Positions 1 through 12,000 of a DNA stretch of 64,000 bases are shown one piece after another. The position numbers were made by a program, and so were the translations under genes. The stretch's first letter is position 1, and every line of letters starts with the position of its first letter. The stretch covers positions 51,551,384 through 51,615,383 of the forward strand of contig CP154955.1 of the NCBI GenBank assembly GCA_039621445.1. The letters are read 5' to 3'. Below the pieces are notes generated by a model that was not told the DNA's origin, made no database searches, and worked only from the letters and a program-made list of their open reading frames with translations. Source of the DNA: Euglena gracilis (taxonomy: Eukaryota > Euglenida > Euglenophyceae > Euglenales).

Positions 1-2640
1 GTGCCTCGGCGTTAGCATCGCGGAGAATTTTTTTGCGGTCGTTGCGGCACAAGAATTTTTTTTTGGCTGTGTTGGACACAATACAGAGCTTTTTTTTTTT
101 TGCTCTGGAGCATTACAAAAAAAATTTCTGTACAAAAGTGAATGGGATGGGAATGGCCATGTTATCTGGAACTACAAAGCCTCTCTCGTGTTCTGTAAGA
201 ACAGTCACAGCAATATGCCAGCTTCGTGTCACTATAAACATAATTTTTTGATTCTCCATTTTTCCTTTATGGAGATGGCGATGAGAGGCTGAGAGCTCGG
301 ATGCCCGGGCAAGCCCCAAATAACATGATTTTATTGTTTGAACCATTTTTTGGCCTGGGGTAAGGCACGGCGTCGAAAATTACCCCCAAAGGTGCAAATT
401 GCCGGAAGAAGTGCCAGAGGTGGCAGAATACTTTGATTTTTGGGGGATCCCGGGTGTCCGACTTGCCAGAGGAACTGACAATTTCCCAGGCAGCCCTGAC
501 AAATTTTTAATGAACACTTTAAACATTGTTTTCTTAAAAAATGTCTCTTTTGTTTATTTATATGATGTCTTTTTGTTCATTATATAAACTTTTATTTTTT
601 CTAAACTCAAAAATTTTATGCATTATATAAAATGTCTCTTTTTTTTATTTATTTCAGAATATAAATTTCTTTGGACCGCCCAGCCGAGGTGAAAGGCTTT
701 GAACTTGGCTGAACACGCCACTGGAGAAGAAGGAAACATACCCCCCCCCCATCCAATGAACACCCTGGACCAACAGAAACCCCCCGTTAGGTTCGGAGCA
801 CCTTTGGCATGTTAGTGTTTGTTGGACATGGGGGGGGGAACCAGAAAACTTCCAGAGCAACGATAATTCATGTGGCAACGAGCTTGGGCACCAATGGAAA
901 TCGGCCACAAACGTTCAAGAGGATGATTTTCTTTTTGTGAGTTAAAAAAAAGATGGCAAACAATTCATGACTGAAGCTTTCACCCCAATTGCCAGGACCT
1001 TTTCCCAGAGAGCGAAGAGCGCAGGGAGCACGAGCAAAACGAGACCACCAAGCACACTCGATGATTCAAAGAGCGATGACACCCTGGCGGACATCGACAG
1101 TTCCAGGGGGGACCGGTAGGCGGTTTTGGAGCCGCCAGGCATAGTAGTGCGCCAAATCAGTCCTGGCAATCGTCTCTGCGAAGCGGCGGTCGCTGCACAC
1201 TACGAAATTGCTGAGGGAGCCGACTGGCTGTCCGAGCCACTTCAAATACAAGAAGCGGAAGCAGGGAGTGAGAGCGGAATCCGTAACACACAGGTTTCAG
1301 ATAATTTGGCTCAAAATCATGTACCCTCCCTCCCTATGTCCAACGACCGGTGACCTCTGTCCTTCGACCGGTGGGATGGTCGTCGGACATACGGTTGTGA
1401 CCAAAAAGGTGTCCTCCGTGGGGGGGGGGGGGGTTGGACTAGGGGTCAAAAAAAAAAGTCGGCGGTACCGGGGCCCCAGTCCCCCAAAGGTCAGATTTTT
1501 CCATTTGGTGCTGCGGGTAACTTTAACGTATTTTTGCCCAAAATGTGCCACAAAAAGCAATTTGTCCAATATTTGGCCGATTTTGGGCTAAATTTTTTTT
1601 GACCCGGCTGCCCGGGGCTTCGGCAGGCCAAAAATCTGGCCAAACCTCCAAAATGGTATCCTCCGACCGGGGGGGGGGGGTGGACATACGGGGGTCGTTG
1701 AACATATGGGGGGGATGGTGTGGCTGAGGCCTCTGGTAGGCAAAAATATCTCAACAACCCACAAGGATAACGACACTTCAGCTCAGCGGACCCCACCAAA
1801 TTGCCAACTTGGAGCTGGGCTAAGGTCCCTGGGAGGGGAGGGGGAGGGGATCCAGTCCAGAGGCTGGAAAATTTGGGCTGGTTTGGAAAAAGCTGCTGGC
1901 TGATCCCCCCTCCCCTTTAGGGGTCCCACACTGGAACCAGGCTGGCCTGGGGATCGAACCGGGTCCCAAAAATGAAACATCAAAACAAAAACAACAATGC
2001 AATTATGCAAAAAAAAAAGATTTTTATTCCAAATTTTACCTCCACATCCCAATTCCAACACCATTTTGAACCGGTTTTTGCCTCTAAAGCCAAAAATATG
2101 TTCCTTTCCAGCACTGCAAAGTAAATAAAACGTGTCGATGGGGGAGGGGTCCAAGGCCGGAAAACGGCTGATAGCTAGAAAAAGGCTACTGGCTGGCTGG
2201 AACCCCCCCCCCCGGCGGGGGATGGGTTCCCCTTCAGCTCAAATGATGCCCTGTTCTGCACACCTTTGGAGGAAAATCTAGAAATGGCAAATCGCGATCA
2301 CTGCCTGAAGCGCTTGCGTATTGTATTGCCACCTGGTATCGACTTGCAGAATTTTTGTCAACCAAAGGTGAGACTTGAGGTGCATTGTGTTTCATTATTC
2401 CCATTTTTTGAGTGAATTTATTCTCTGTGTTCCTCACACAAAATTACAAAATATCTTTTATTGAATCCAAAAAACTGTCTCCGTGTTGCATCATGGACCC
2501 TAGACAACAAACACACACACACAGACAACATACATAATTATTTATAATTATCATTATACCTAGACACAGTGCTTCAGCAGAGCACAGCCCCACAAATAAT
2601 TTACACACAACAGCAAAAAAGGTCACCGCAGGAGTTGTAT
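1..2640. other. Non-coding DNA downstream of the copy A mTERF gene
   Basis: AT-rich DNA with C-runs, matching 38,540-40,640. It contains a diverged member of the TATGTCCAACGACC family (about 1,330-1,730). No exon recognised. Confidence 0.5.
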
Positions 2641-2699
2641 GGAGTGTATTGGAAATTTGTTGGTTTTTTTTGCTGAAAGCTATTCAAGAAAATCTTGCT

Positions 2700-2837
2700 T
2701 CATGGATGAGCACGCCCTGGTTGAGGCCGCAGCCGCCCTTCGAGGCTGCAGCCCCAGAGTGGTCCTGCGTTGCTCACCTCCGACAAGGGGCGGCCCATCT
2801 CGTGCAACACGAAGGTCAGAATTGGCCGCAGCTTCCC
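2700..2837 (-). CDS. mTERF copy A, terminal exon
   Basis: The minus strand reads GKLRPILTF, then VLHEMGRPLSEV, WGCSLEGRLRPQ, and ends PGRAHP followed by TGA at 2,702-2,700. This is a good C-terminal mTERF repeat (P-x-L-x-F-L...G-x-P-L-x-E-V...SLE-x-R-L-x-P). The exon start is placed after an AG at 2,839-2,838 because copy B shares that AG while its neighbouring CAG has become CTG. An alternative acceptor two bases upstream exists in copy A only. A different frame is also open here but lacks the mTERF pattern. Confidence 0.75.
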   Translation of the reverse strand, partial: GKLRPILTFVLHEMGRPLSEVSNAGPLWGCSLEGRLRPQPGRAHP

Positions 2838-2989
2838 CTCTGCGCCGCCGCCCGGTTATTGGCAATCAGAATGCATGAATCTCAATATGAACTCCCTTCA
2901 ACTTTAAAATAGTGTAAACAGGGAAATAAAACAAAACAAATAAACATGAATCCAAACAATAAGAATGGAATAGAATATAATAGAATAAT

Positions 2990-3028
<39 letters not shown>

Positions 3029-6000
3029 AATAATAACAATATAAAATGAATTTGAAATTTAAATAGACATCAAATCAATTTTTGGGGGTTCAGCCAATAT
3101 GCCCAAAAGTGACCCAATCCCAGCATTCACTAGTGCTGACTGAGGGAACACTTAGGCTGAGGGACCAAAAAAGCTGACAGTTGGACCAAAAAAAGAAGGA
3201 CGACTTCGAGGCATAAAAGTATTAAATCTTCGTCCAAACACGGTTCCAGCCCAAGAATGGTGTTTTGGGCCAAGGTTTTAGGGGGGTCAGGGGGCGACCA
3301 GTCCCCTCCCCCGGGGCTCCCCCTAACTCTTGCCCCAGAATGGTGTTTTGACACATTAAAAGATGTTCCTCCATTGAGAGAAAGAGCAGGAGACCTTGGG
3401 AGATGGAGACCCCCAACGATTTAGTTGGGGAGCCAGAGCACCCATGGGAATGCAGCTATCTGAACACCAGTAAAGATCCACATTGCAGAGCTCTGTGTGC
3501 GCTGGATTTTGTTTCTCCGACCATGTCGACCCGAATAACCAACGGTGCCCCGAATGACCTTGAGGGAGAGAGAATAAAACCACGAGCCCACTTTGCTTGC
3601 CCCTTTATCAAACTTGTATTTCATGCGAGGTTTGGGGGGTTGCTTCAATTTGTGGCACGGTTTCCTCAACAATGCCTTTTTTTTATTAGTCAGCCGAGGC
3701 TAACTTTGTTGGGGATGGGGGGATGACCATATGAACACACTCGTTGGAGCCTGACGTTGCAGGTGCAATACTCCAAAAGTAGCTAACTTGGCTGCGTCTG
3801 ACGCTGGTCTGCAATATGGCGGGATAACTGTTGATGCTGTGCACCACGTCCAGCCCGTGCTCCGAGAGGAACTGCACCCGCTGCTGCAGCGCGTCCGGCC
3901 TCATCCCCAAGACATTGGGGCTGAAATCACACAGCCCCCATAGGAACCTTCCCAAACCAGCCGTTGAAAATTTTGTGTGATTTGGCCAGATATGGGGATG
4001 TGTGGCTTCTTTGCACCACCTTCAGCACCAGGGCAAAATTGTGTTGAAAAATATATCTATATCTATAATTTATTTTAAATTAAATTACCCTGAACTTTAA
4101 GCTTAAACAACCCCAAACAATTAATGTTTTACTGCTGGTGTGGATGCTTGCCACACAGAACCTTTGAGGCTGTGCAAGGCAAAAAAAATCAGGAACAAAA
4201 TAACAATAGAGAAAAGCACCACAGAAATGTAACACACACACACACACTGATATCCACCGCCCTCTCACCCGTGTCGTGGCTCCCCTCTCGTGGCGATGCA
4301 CCCCCCTCTCGTGCCCCTCTCGTGTGGAGTGCCCCGGCCCGCCCTCCTGCCTTCGGCAGCCCCTCCTTCCCCCTGGACCTTCCCCCTCTCCCCCCTGGAC
4401 CTGCCCTCCCTCCCGTACCCTGCACCCCTGGTACCTGCCTTCGCCGTGACACACCTTCTGTTGCGTTCCCAAAGGCAAAATGGGGGGTGGGGGTCAGTGC
4501 CCTGACCCCCACCCCCTGAGGGGATCTTGGCCCTGGAGTGCCCAAGGGCACTGCAATTATTTGAATGAGAACCGAAATAAAATAAGAGCACCGTCCTGTT
4601 CCGAACATCCACGTCCAACCCCGTCAAATAATCCAACACACTGCGCACCTTATCGAAGCTTAAAAACAATGCTCAGGGCAGGGGAGCATTACTCACACGA
4701 GACAACATCCATGGATGATGACCAGAATTCAGAGAGGATGTTTTTGTCCGATTTGGCCTCATTTGCAATTTTTTGGTTTTTCTTTTTAGATTGGCTTTGC
4801 ACTGCACTTGTGAAAGAAATTTTTCAGTGCAAATTGGCTCTCTGCTTTTCTGCTCTCTCTGCTGTTCTACTCTCTGTTTTTTTTTTGCTGGTCCAAGAAG
4901 ACCAACTGGAAGAGGAAGATGTCCTGGATAGACACTGTCTGGTCCAAATTTGTGCAAAAACTCCCGGCATTTTGGGAGGAATCTCTCCAAATACGAAATT
5001 TCTCAAAAAGCATTTCAGAGGGTTCAGGGCCTTTGGTGTGATGATAAACTACAACCTTCTCAAGCCAAATGCGAACGATCTTCTGGTGTGCATGCACGCA
5101 TGTGCATATGTGTGTATGAATGCATTTGTTCGCAATATAAACCGTTTCACTTCCCTGGGCTGGGGTCTCTTCTCAAAAGCCGGTTGATGTCCAGACCATA
5201 CCATTGTTTACTGATCCCTGGGGGAGGCAGGGTCATTTTCCACTTGCAAAAAAAAACCCAGTCAGTCACTTTTCAAAACCAGTCACCCACTTCCTGCCCC
5301 CCCCCCCCCGGGTCGGCTACTCTGGCCACTTGGCCAAAAAAGGCAAAAAATGAAATCATTCGGCCAAAAAAATTTTCTGGTGCCTTTGCAGGGGGGGGAT
5401 TTTCCCTATTTCTTCTGGGAAATAATTTTGACTTAAATTTTTTTTGCATCCTGGACCAGACTTTTCCTGATGTCAAAGATTTCGTTAATTTTTTGCCATT
5501 TCTTTTTTGAATTTTTCACCCAATAAATCATCACATTCCCAAAATTGCAAATTGCGTTTTTGGACGTTTTTATGCGAAAAATGTGAATAACGGCTCAAAG
5601 CTAAAATCTATGTCGCAAAATGACCAATTTTGTGAATTTTTTTTTAAGTCCCCTCCAGCAGAAGTGTATTCATTCCCAAAATAGCAACTTCCGCATTTTT
5701 TCAGAAATTTTTACAATCCTCTGATATCAATAACCTAAAAAAAAACCCAAAAATTGCCAAATTTTGTCAAAAATCATAAAATCTGGCATTCTTTTTTGCC
5801 AAATTTGCAACAAAATAACAAATAAGCACCTGGGTTCCCTTGTGAAATGTTCAAAGAATGGCTGGAACTCATTTCGCTTTCCATTTTAGGTTCACGAGGA
5901 AAAATTGAGGAAAAATTGCGGAAGTTATGGAAAAATTGTGGAAAATAAACCAGTCAGTCACCCTGGGAGGGGGGGGGTCGGACACACTTAAGCAATGGCA

Positions 6001-9000
6001 TGGCCCAGACGTGGCCGGTGGTATGTTGACGGAATAGTGGGTTGGTGAATGGTGGTGGGCCGCCGGACCTGGGGTGGACTGAATGGAGTCCTCCCAGGCC
6101 AGCAGCACCCACTCCCGCCGCCGTGGCTACGAGGGCTACAGCGAGGAGGCCGCCCTCGCCGCGGAGGCTGGGAAGGTGCTGGGCCAGCTGGTGAAGGCCC
6201 ACTACGCCGCCACCTACGAGGAGTTCGTGGCGGCGGTGGTGCAGCGCGGCCACCCGCTGCAGACCCTGGTGGTGCAGGTGGCGCACACCCGGGTGCCGCT
6301 GCGGACGGAGGGCGGTGCGGCGCTGCTGGAGGAGCTGGCCCGGGAGCCGCGGCGGCAGAGGATCGAGCTGCTGCTGAAGGACGCCTGGGCGGTGTACCGG
6401 GCGCTGCGGCAGCACGCCTGCCCGCGCGCGGCGCAGCGGGTGGTGGCGGAGGAGCACGAGGCGCCGCTGGCGAGGCACCGGGCGGCCAGCCGACTGCTGC
6501 GGCCCAGCGGCATCCTGCCGGAGGAGCCGATGTGGAACCGGCAGTGGCGGCGGCAGCGGGCCTGCGAGCGCCTGGAGGACCTGTGGCAGCAGTCGGAGGG
6601 GCGGAGCTGCGTCCTGTGGTTCGACAACTTCTGGAAGCGGGCGATGACGTCGAACCCGAGGATGGTGATCCGCACCCACGACTGCTGCGTGATGGCGATG
6701 ATGCGGACGGCGGTGGGCGCCATCCCGGAGTACCCGGGGTACCCGTCGCTGGAGCAGCTGCTGGGCCGCATCCACCGGGTGTCCGCGCGGCTGGTGCGCA
6801 GCGACCTGCCGGCGTTCCTGGAGCTGGTCGCCGAGATCGGCGCACGCCCGCTGGAGGCGCAGGAGCTGCGCGTACCGCTGGACGTGCCCCGAACATCAGA
6901 GCGACTGAATGTGTTTTAGTTTTCTTCGAATAGCCTGTGTAGGTTGATGGGACGATGCTGGTGTGAATAACCTGTGTATGTTGGTGCCGATCCCTAGGGG
7001 TTAGGGTTGCGTCCGGGTCCCAGCTGAAGGGAATTGAATTACATTGTGATGTGCGCGCAATTGCGCAAATGTTAAGAATGAAGTATTTGAATTTCAGTGA
7101 GGTACGCAATTGGCAGGCGGTACTATACGCGGATTTCTTCTTTGTGGTGTCAGTCCCATTTGATTTGCGCATTTGCGCGCAGATGTGAATTGAAATGAGT
7201 TCCACACCTGGGTCACTCTCTGTGTCTGCTGAATGTTTATGAAGTAACTTTTGATGCGCGCATTTGCGCAAATGCGCGCATCAAAACATTTCAAGGTCTG
7301 TTTTGTATCAGCGGTGTGACTGTGCAGTTGGTGTCACGCAAAAGGCGGTGGCTCTGATGCGGCTGAGAGAACGCCCGCGTCCCAGTGTGGCGCCCCTTCA
7401 TGCTGACGGACGACCGCATCTCCTCCCAGGTGGGGATGCTGAAGGTCCTCCGGTTCCTGAAGGGCGACGTGCTGGGCCGCGTGAGGGCGCCACTGCCGCT
7501 GCTGGTGGACATCAACCTCTGGTACCGCCAGCTGAAGGTGGTGTACGGCCGGGAGTGCCAGCGGTGGGACGCGGGCGAGGCGCTGCGGCAGCTGCCCCCG
7601 CTGTACGGCGTGTGGCACGCGTACAAGCAGGTGCTGTACGTGCTGTACCGCCGCCTGCTGCCGCTGTTCCTCTTCCTGCAGCGGGGCACCATGGCGCCGG
7701 GCGAGCAGTGGTCGACCAAGCCGAAGGTGCGGGCGCTGGAGATGTGGATCGGCGCCATGCTGCTGGTGCCGGCGGACCGCCGCGCCCGTCTCCGACGGCT
7801 GATCCGGACCCTGCGGCGGCGGCGGGACACCGTGGCGCCGGAGGTGGAGCGGCGACGGCAGCAGACGCAGCAGGCCCGGCGCAGGCAGGAGGAGGCGGAG
7901 CGGCAGACCGCCCGGCAGGTGCGGCACGCGACGGCCAGCGCCAAGATGGAGCGGGCGTGGCAGTCGGGGAGCCGGGAGATGGAGTGCATCCGGGCGCTGG
8001 AGCACTGCCGCCGGAAGGAGGCCCAGGCTGTGGAGGCACTGGAGCATCTGGAGCGGGACCTGGCGGTGGCGCAGGCGTTGGAGGACCTGCTGGTGGTGTG
8101 GGCGCCGGCCTGCTTCGCGCTGGGGTGGCAGGTGCGGGAGTGCCACTGGGAGGAGCGGCGGCCGCAGACCGGCGGGCAGGCGCGGAAGGTGCTGTGCAAC
8201 GCCCTGACGATGCTGCTGCACCTGGAGGCGCCGACACCCGGACACCGGCCGCGCGGCCACTCCGACTACGTGCGGACGCTGGCGTGCGCGCTGCTGATGT
8301 GGGACCGGTGGCACGAGCAGCTGCCCGCCTGCTGCTTCTCAGAGGAGGTGAACGAGGCCACCCTCAGCAGGCTGGGCGGTTCCACGCAGCAGCACCCGGA
8401 GGCGGTGGAGGTGGAGGACGTGATGGACCTGTACCTCCTGGTGAGGCAGGGGCACCACGGCGCCCGGGAGCTGCGAGCGGGCGGGGTGGACCGGCGGTGG
8501 CTGGCGGACTGCCTGCGCAACCTGGACCACCTGCTGGACGGCAGTGAGCTGCGGCCGCCGGTGGACGCCCCCGACTGGCTGGTGCACCAGATGGTGACGT
8601 ACGCCTCGGTGAGGGGGCTGCGCCCGGAGCGACGGCGGCAGCCGGAGGAGCTGGACGCGGACGAGGGGGAGGAGTCCGAGGACCAGTCCGTGGTCCCGCG
8701 GTGGCCGGACGGCTGGGTGGGTGCGCCGTCCCTGCTGGCGCCCGACGCGGGGCCGAAGGGCGAGACGGTCCTGAAGGACGTGCTGCAGTACGCGCTGCGG
8801 ACGCTCCTGAAGGACCAGGTGCCCTCAGCCGACGCGGCGGCGGAGCTGGACCAGCTGTGCTACGACGCGCAGGCCGGTGAGGGGGCTGCGCCCGGAGCGA
8901 CGGCGGCAGCCGGAGGAGCTGGACGCGGACGAGGGGGAGGAGTCCGAGGACCAGTCCGTGGTCCCGCGGTGGCCGGACGGCTGGGTGGGTCCGCCGTCCC

Positions 9001-12000
9001 TGCTGGCGCCCGACGCGGGGCCAAAGGGCGAGACGGTCCTGAAGGACGTGCTGCAGTACGCGCTGCGGACGCTCCTGAAGGACCAGGTGCCCTCAGCCGA
9101 CGCGGCGGCGGAGCTGGACCAGCTGTGCTACGACGCGCAGGCTGGCAGCAGCCGGCGGTCGCAGGCGGAGGTGGACCTGTGCCAGGTCCACTGGGACAGC
9201 GTGCTGGGTCGCCGCCGTCCACGTCAGCAGAGGGCTGCTGGGCAGGCAGCAGCCAGACTCGCGGTTGGTCATTTACTTTCTGGGGGGAGGGCTGTAATTA
9301 CTGCCACCGTTGTTCTGCTGACATGATTCACCGAGGAATACCAAAGTGTAATGTAGCATTTGCGCATTTGCGCGCATCAAACGTTAAGAAAAAATATGCA
9401 AGTGGGTGGTGATGATGTCAGTAGTGACGTACCTTGTAATGATGATTACACTTTTTTATTTGCGCAATTGCGCGCATCAAAAACGTGAACTGTTTCACAT
9501 TGATCCCAATAGACAAGTGTGGTAGGCCCCTTCTGTGTATTGTGTCTGGCACAGAGTTCCTTCACACCCCCTTGAAAGTAATGACCCATCAGTAACAGCG
9601 TTTGCATCACTGTTACATGCTCCGTGTTTGTTTGGGTAATTCTCTGTGTTCTGAAAGCAGGGGGAAAGGTACTGAACGTTTGTAGCTGTGTAGTTTTCAG
9701 AGTGTGACCGTTTTTGAGAATAGGCTGTCAAACCCCCCTCCCAGAAGCCATACATTGTGTTACATTTGCGCAATTGCGCGCATCAAAAGTGTACTTTAAA
9801 ATTTCACTGCAGTGGGGCACTGCGAGTCTGCCGTTGCCCGTGGCTGCTGACTCGTCGTCGGAGGGGTCCCTGCGTGAGCGACCGACTCGACGGTCGCGAT
9901 TCGAATCACCAGGCCCTGACACGTCACCTCAGCGGCCGGGCGGGCGAGTGCAGGCGGAGCGCGGGGCGGCCACCAGCAGTCGGGACACTGTGGAGCCGAG
10001 GGCTTCCCACGCGTACGTCCCGGCGGACCCCTTCGAGGGGTCTGACTGAGCGGATTTTCTGATGAGGCGAGGATTCAGTAACTTTTGATACAAGTGACGC
10101 CACGCTTTATTTCATGGATCAATCGATGCGCCGTGACGAGGTGCATGTGCGCCAAAAGAAAAAAATTGAAAACTCCCCTCCGTACGCCTTCTACATTTCC
10201 AAAAAAGCAGGCCTACGGACGTCCAACGGCAAACCGCCCGTGCGTTAGCAGTTACGCGACCTGAATGCGTGACGTGTCACCCCCGGTTTGTGTTGGGCAT
10301 TTTGTGACACAGACAGGCCGTGAAAGATTACAAAAACGTAGCATATCCATACCCCCCCTTGCTACGGACCAGAATAATGCATGTTGTGCGTTCCGTTGTA
10401 CTGTTTCACAGTTTTTCCATTTTTTGCCTGAAAATGCCTAAGTCGGATGAATTTTTGCCACATTTGGGGCGGGTTGCCTCCCGTAGGGTGGAAGGCGTTT
10501 AAAATGCCCTTCATTCAGCTGTTCAATGTGCAGTTCAGTCGCTGGTTAGAAACCCCCCCTTTTTGAAACTGCGCCTTGCCTCAGGTCGCACACCATGGCC
10601 GACCCTGTGGCTGTCCCCCCGGAGAGGGAGCCCGCCGTCCCCGGGCAGGCGGAGCCCGGGACCGAGGTGGCGGAGTCCGGAGCGGAGCCCGCCCCGGCCG
10701 AGGCCGCTGCAGCGCAGGAGCCCAAGCCCGCCGCCAAGCCGGGGCGGGTTCGCCCCCGCAACACCGCCCGGAAGCTCCCCATCGCGGAGGTGTACAAAGA
10801 AAAGGTGGAGCAGTGGGTGCTGGCGACCAGCACCAAACTCCCCCTCGACACCCTCCACGTCGACTACGGGATGACGGAGGGCCAGACCCGCCCCCTCGAC
10901 AACAACGAAGTGGAGCGCAAGCTCCGGCAGCTTGTGGTTATGGCCATATGATGATGTTTGATTGCTGTTCCCTTGCCTGGAGCTAACCTACATGGCGGAT
11001 GACCAGGCGGGGTACAGCTGTGGATTGTTGTGATCGTGTTTCCTTGTTGACTTGCGCAATTGCGCGCACAAAACGTTTCTGAAGAAAAAGAAAATGACTC
11101 AGAAGGATGTGTAGCTGCGTAGTGTGTGGATGTCTGTTTGTGTGCGATGCATTCGGAATCCCATGGACGACAGCAGCGCCACCCTGGGGTCATTGTCCAG
11201 AGGACTTGCCGGTGGTTGCGGTCCCAGGCGTGCCATCCGTTGTCCTCCGTTATTCATTGTGCACAATGAAGAGAAACAAGGCTTCAGCAACGAACAAATA
11301 AAAATTATATTCCAGGTCCATCGCCTGGAGGTCCGCCATTTGTCAATTTGCATCTGACGAAATGCCATGACAAACAATTTTTTTGGGGTGAAAATGATCT
11401 CCTCTATTGAAAACATAATAGTCATTGGATGTGCTGTGGCGAAGAAAAACGAAACAAAGGCTGGGGATTGGAGATTAGGAGACTTTCTTTCAGCCACAAA
11501 ATTCTGATTCTTATGAGAACAATCAATCATTGTAAAGAAAGCGAAATCTTTATACAAATTTTGTAAAGAATGGGTACTTTGGAAACTTTACCATTTCAAA
11601 CCTTTTCTGGTTTTGTATTTTGACAAAACTCTGTGATTGATGAATCCCTGCGCTTATTTTACCCCCCCCAACTTTTTACCCACCAAACCAAATTGTATAA
11701 ATCCCCCACAGGTTCTCGAAGATTCCAGGTTTTCACAGATGAAATTTCAAATGAAAATTCCTTGACTTTCACCCTAGAGACGTCAGTGTATGAGAGAGAT
11801 GAAACATCAAATTCACAAGAAGGCCTTGGACGAATTCGCATTGAAACCTGTGTGTGGATATTCTCCATCATTCTGGAAATTGCATCTCACTTCAAAAAAA
11901 ATATGGGTGTTTTCTTTCAAAACTAAGCAAATACAAACTTTGAATTTGGTAAAATTTCCAAAAAAGAAATACAAAAAATAATACAAACAAATAACGATGA

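Larger units (their letters stand above)
6011..11160 (+). mobile_element. 5.15 kb block present in copy A only (unclassified element)
   Basis: In copy B the flanks are fused: ATGGCCCAGAC directly followed by CCATGGACGACAGCAGC (49,188-49,215). In copy A the same two sequences are 5.15 kb apart (ends at 6,010 and 11,160). The block holds GC-rich plus-strand ORFs at 6,083-6,919, 7,385-9,412, 9,813-10,049 and 10,595-10,951, opposite in direction to the surrounding mTERF gene. It also holds seven palindromic repeats confined to its AT-richer gaps. I see no clear terminal inverted repeat and no target duplication beyond a possible single C. It could be an inserted element, or an ancestral segment deleted from copy B flush with the MITE end. 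Confidence 0.5.

Noticed and set aside
5988-7271. A 427-codon minus-strand open frame, and plus-strand frame 7,264-8,547
   Set aside because: Alternative frames of the GC-rich ORFs at 6,083 and 7,385. They are Pro/Arg/Ala or Gly/Ala low complexity, as expected for shadow frames at very high GC.
7334-8314. Minus-strand open frames of 302-326 codons opposite the second ORF
   Set aside because: Composition is Gln/His/Leu/Pro-rich shadow coding; the opposite strand has the structured protein-like sequence.
9870-9915. A TTCGAATC box resembling a tRNA T-loop
   Set aside because: No acceptor stem, D-arm or anticodon arm could be folded around it, and it lies within a GC-rich coding-like exon.
6083-10951. 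Interpretation as an integrated virus
   Set aside because: No capsid, polymerase, packaging ATPase or terminal repeat was recognised. The palindromic gap repeats alone are not enough evidence.
11161-11350. Confident mTERF exon at PRVALLSSMG
   Set aside because: Two frames are equally open and the copies' differences do not favour the mTERF-like one; kept only as a conserved block.
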